Shown in pieces: positions 61,751 to 64,000 of a stretch of DNA of 64,000 nucleotides (its first letter is position 1; each line of letters opens with the position of its first letter). The position numbers and the translations under genes are program-made. Below the pieces are notes generated by a model. That model made no database searches. It saw only the letters and a program-made list of their open reading frames with translations, and was not told where the DNA came from. This DNA comes from Bolinopsis microptera (taxonomy: Eukaryota; Ctenophora; Tentaculata; Lobata; Bolinopsidae), in the NCBI RefSeq assembly GCF_026151205.1, contig NC_087082.1, positions 17,701,401 to 17,765,400 of the forward strand, read 5' to 3'.

Positions 61751-62128
61751 TCAAACGCGCAAGCTGGCGCGGTTTATTTGTTGCAGTTTTACTACAATGG
61801 GGTGACATATGTTTTCGTCACTTCTGAATGCGCGCATTTTAGCGCGCGAGTTTGCGTGCACGTCACGTGATATTGTTAGCAGTGAGTGTAATCACGAGTC
61901 TGGAGAATTTGTCTGGTACAAGGCCCAGACCCTTTGGCATATCTGTAGTAAATTTTTTGGCGATGTAATATCTATGACCAATGACACCACTAAAAATTGA
62001 GGAATTGGGAAGTGTTCACAATATCCAACTTAGCATGGTAAACTTATGCTATCTCTGGCTGAAGATTAACAACTCTAACAGTATTTATTTTAATCAACTG
62101 AGAAACATTTGGTCTTGTTACCGGCTTT

Positions 62129-62492
62129 TACTAATTCGCTCGCCCAAAAATTTCACGTGACTTTGGTTTTTATGGTTTTGCAGCCGTACAAAACGGTTTT
62201 ACATAAACCCTAATCCCAACCCTAACCCTAACCATAACCCCGAAGCTATCCATAACCCTAACCACAACCCTAACCCTAACCCGAGCCCTAAACAATCGAA
62301 TTCATGTTTTATTACCATGTCACGTGACCAAAACGGTTTTTTGCCCATAACTCTCCAGGGAAGCATTTTTACCCTACGTCATGAGGGGTGATTCGGAATC
62401 AGCGTCCAAAAATACACCGATTCAGATTACTTTCATACCCATAGGGCCTTTTCACAAGAATTTTCTTAAAATTTGGGCGAGCGATTTAGTAG
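62129..62492. mobile_element. 364-bp inverted-repeat element with telomere-like centre
   Basis: The ends TACTAATTCGCTCGCCCAAA and the inverse TACTAAATCGCTCGCCCAAA form terminal repeats. Inside, CACGTGAC motifs (62154 and 62321) flank interrupted CCCTAA repeats at 62205-62290. Non-coding. No certain target duplication. Confidence 0.7.
62205..62290. repeat. interstitial telomere-like repeats (CCCTAA)n
   Basis: Interrupted CCCTAACCCTAACC-type runs with variants such as CCATAACCC and CCACAACCC, inside the 364-bp element. Confidence 0.85.
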
Positions 62493-62981
62493 AAGCGCTT
62501 GTTACCTCATAAATTTTATCGAAATCGAACGATGCAGTACAAAAATATTCCGTTTTAAACTTCATGGTAATATTGAAGTAGAAAAAAGTTCGTCGCTTGC
62601 TATTAAAACATGTGCTCCTTCATAAATAGTATCATTATCGTGATCAAACCTCTTATTTATATTTATGGGCCTGCCAGTCTCTTCTGAAGCACGAATGAAC
62701 TTAATTTCTACTATCCGAGAAAAGTTCAGAATTTTCTCTAAACACCCATTTTTGAATTTTGTAAATCGGTGGTCCGGAAGCGGAGTTATGGTTTAATGAA
62801 AATTGTTAGTTTAACGCTGTTTGTATTGTCATTATCAGAAGTGACGAAAACATATTATGTCACCCCACTGTATCTAATAACCAGATTTTACAAGCTATCT
62901 CAGCACGCGCGCGGCTTTTCTAGCGTATACATTACTTTTTTTCCTATTGGTACTCAGCGTGCTTGACGGATGTTACTCGTC

Positions 62982-63069
62982 TAAATTTCTTCGAAGTAGC
63001 GCGCGCCGCTTTCTTCTCGAAATATTACTTGCCCGATGGCAAGTGCTACGAAGTAGCGCGCGCCGGGCC
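62982..63069. repeat. short GCGCGC-rich direct duplication
   Basis: CGAAGTAGCGCGCGCCG occurs twice, about 58 bp apart, near 62992 and 63050, in a region with many GCGC words. Non-coding. Confidence 0.6.
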
Positions 63070-63408
63070 AGACCATTAACAATGGTCAATCAGCGTGCAC
63101 GTGTTTTTTATGTCCACGATTTGCGATTGATTATGAACAAGTACTTAAATCATAAATGCTGGTCACCAGTCACGCACACACTAACTTTCAATGAGCACCG
63201 CACTTTTTTCAGACGTCGTGATTCGCTCAGCCCGACTAGAGATTCTTTGGAATAACATAAACAGGCCTGTCATACTCGTTGACAGACTGAGCGTGGCCCA
63301 GCGCAATAATTTAATTTCATATACTATACTTTTCTTTTGCAAGTTCTGAATGTGAAGTGTGTATGACTGATGACGCAGCGGGCATCGACCGCCACCGTAC
63401 CAGGACAT

Positions 63409-63800
63409 ACATACTATGGTGGCCGAGGAGGGTCATTTTTAAAAATAAAATAAAAACCATATACTCACGTGGCCGAGGAGGGTCATTCGGCCGAGGAGGG
63501 TCATTTTTTAAAAATGGCCCTCCTCGGCCATGGCCGAGCAGGGCCAAACAATATGACGAAAATGGCCCTCCTCGGCCATCGCCGAGCAGGGCCAAACAAT
63601 ATGACGAAGAAATGGCCCTCCTCGGCCATGGCCGAGCAGGGCCAAACAATATGACGAAAATGGCCCTCCTCGGCCATGGCCGAGGGGGGCCATTTCTTCG
63701 TTTTAAAAAAAAATGACCCTCCTCGGCCGAATGACCCTCCTCGGCCACGTAAGTATGGTTTTTATTTTATTTTTAAAAATGACCCTCCTCGGCCACCATA
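63409..63800. mobile_element. 390-bp palindromic GGCCGAGGAGGGTCAT element
   Basis: A long palindrome: the arms start TATGGTGGCCGAGGAGGGTC on both sides and repeat that core, with a long internal arm through AAAATAAAATAAAAACCATA. The centre contains direct units with ATGGCCCTCCTCGGCCATGG and GGGCCAAACAATATGACGA. CAGGACA occurs near both outer ends, but offset by about 7 bp on the left, so a target duplication is uncertain. Open frames here are repeat artefacts. Confidence 0.75.
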
Positions 63801-64000
63801 CAGGACAACCGCCACCATTAACAACATATAAATAAACGCTTGCAAGCGCTTTACAATTTCTGACAATTATTGTCGGAGAACTTTGCCGCGCCGTGCACTT
63901 AGCCTTTTTGCTTGGCTTCTAGATCGCCAGTCAAACAACTATGTTTAAATCCATGTTGATAAATGATAGATAAAGCGGTAAAAACCAGTAATAAAAAGTG

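Larger units (their letters stand above)
61797..62866. repeat. 35-bp inverted repeats about 1 kb apart
   Basis: GGGGTGACATATGTTTTCGTCACTTCTGA-like sequence near 61797-61828 recurs inverted at about 62832-62866 with a 2-3-base difference. Both are close to GCGCGC-rich stretches. Possibly the ends of a larger element into which 62129-62492 inserted. Confidence 0.55.

Noticed and set aside
63317..63748. Overlapping open frames of 119-143 codons on both strands
   Set aside because: They arise from the GGCCGAGGAGGG palindrome.

Overview
This window looks like the nuclear genome of an animal, most likely an invertebrate. It is AT-rich, gene-poor, full of minisatellites and palindromic DNA transposons, and carries vertebrate-type CCCTAA telomere-like repeats. 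Retroelement remnants include a Penelope-like element and a non-LTR RT tail. Coding exons are small, in one phase-consistent series, and joined by GT-AG introns. There is no operon organisation, ribosome binding site or prokaryotic gene. The species cannot be named from the sequence.

The only convincing host gene is on the minus strand and fills almost the whole window. I assembled 13 exons by hand from splice signals and reading phase: 58776-58811 (start ATG), 54277-54319, 41958-42090, 36560-36654, 36157-36278, 31803-35154 (a 3.35-kb internal exon), 28590-28666, 25321-25877, 18348-18465, 14894-14957, 14480-14680, 714-882 and 405-541. Every junction is phase-consistent. Together they encode about 1,701 residues, and the last phase shows that the gene continues past position 1. 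The product is a large, acidic, low-complexity protein that I do not recognise. It has a short peptide motif (D-I-I-S-F-Y and variants) at seven places, internally duplicated modules, a Gln-Ile-Glu-Glu pentapeptide array, a PPxY motif and a basic, Ser/Pro-rich C-terminal part.

The introns hold nearly all the other structure. From left to right: a 14-bp minisatellite (3979-4202); a hAT-like element with an 8-bp target duplication (6000-7096); minisatellites at 12129-12905 and 16285-17630; a 3.1-kb nested palindrome (19017-22123); a 740-bp tandem duplication (23366-24855); arrays at 26877-27590, 28915-29180 and 29908-30585; a broken Penelope-like element (37970-39236); and a 1.8-kb inverted-repeat element with telomere-like repeats at its centre and a perfect 8-bp target duplication (42675-44491). 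Further right are two hairpins (45261-45336, 46878-46990), a LINE tail (49299-49890), a PIF/Harbinger-like MITE (53034-53224) and three large satellites (53312-57069). Upstream of the gene, 59900-63800 is packed with palindromic repeat families, including a second element that places telomere-like repeats between CACGTGA motifs.
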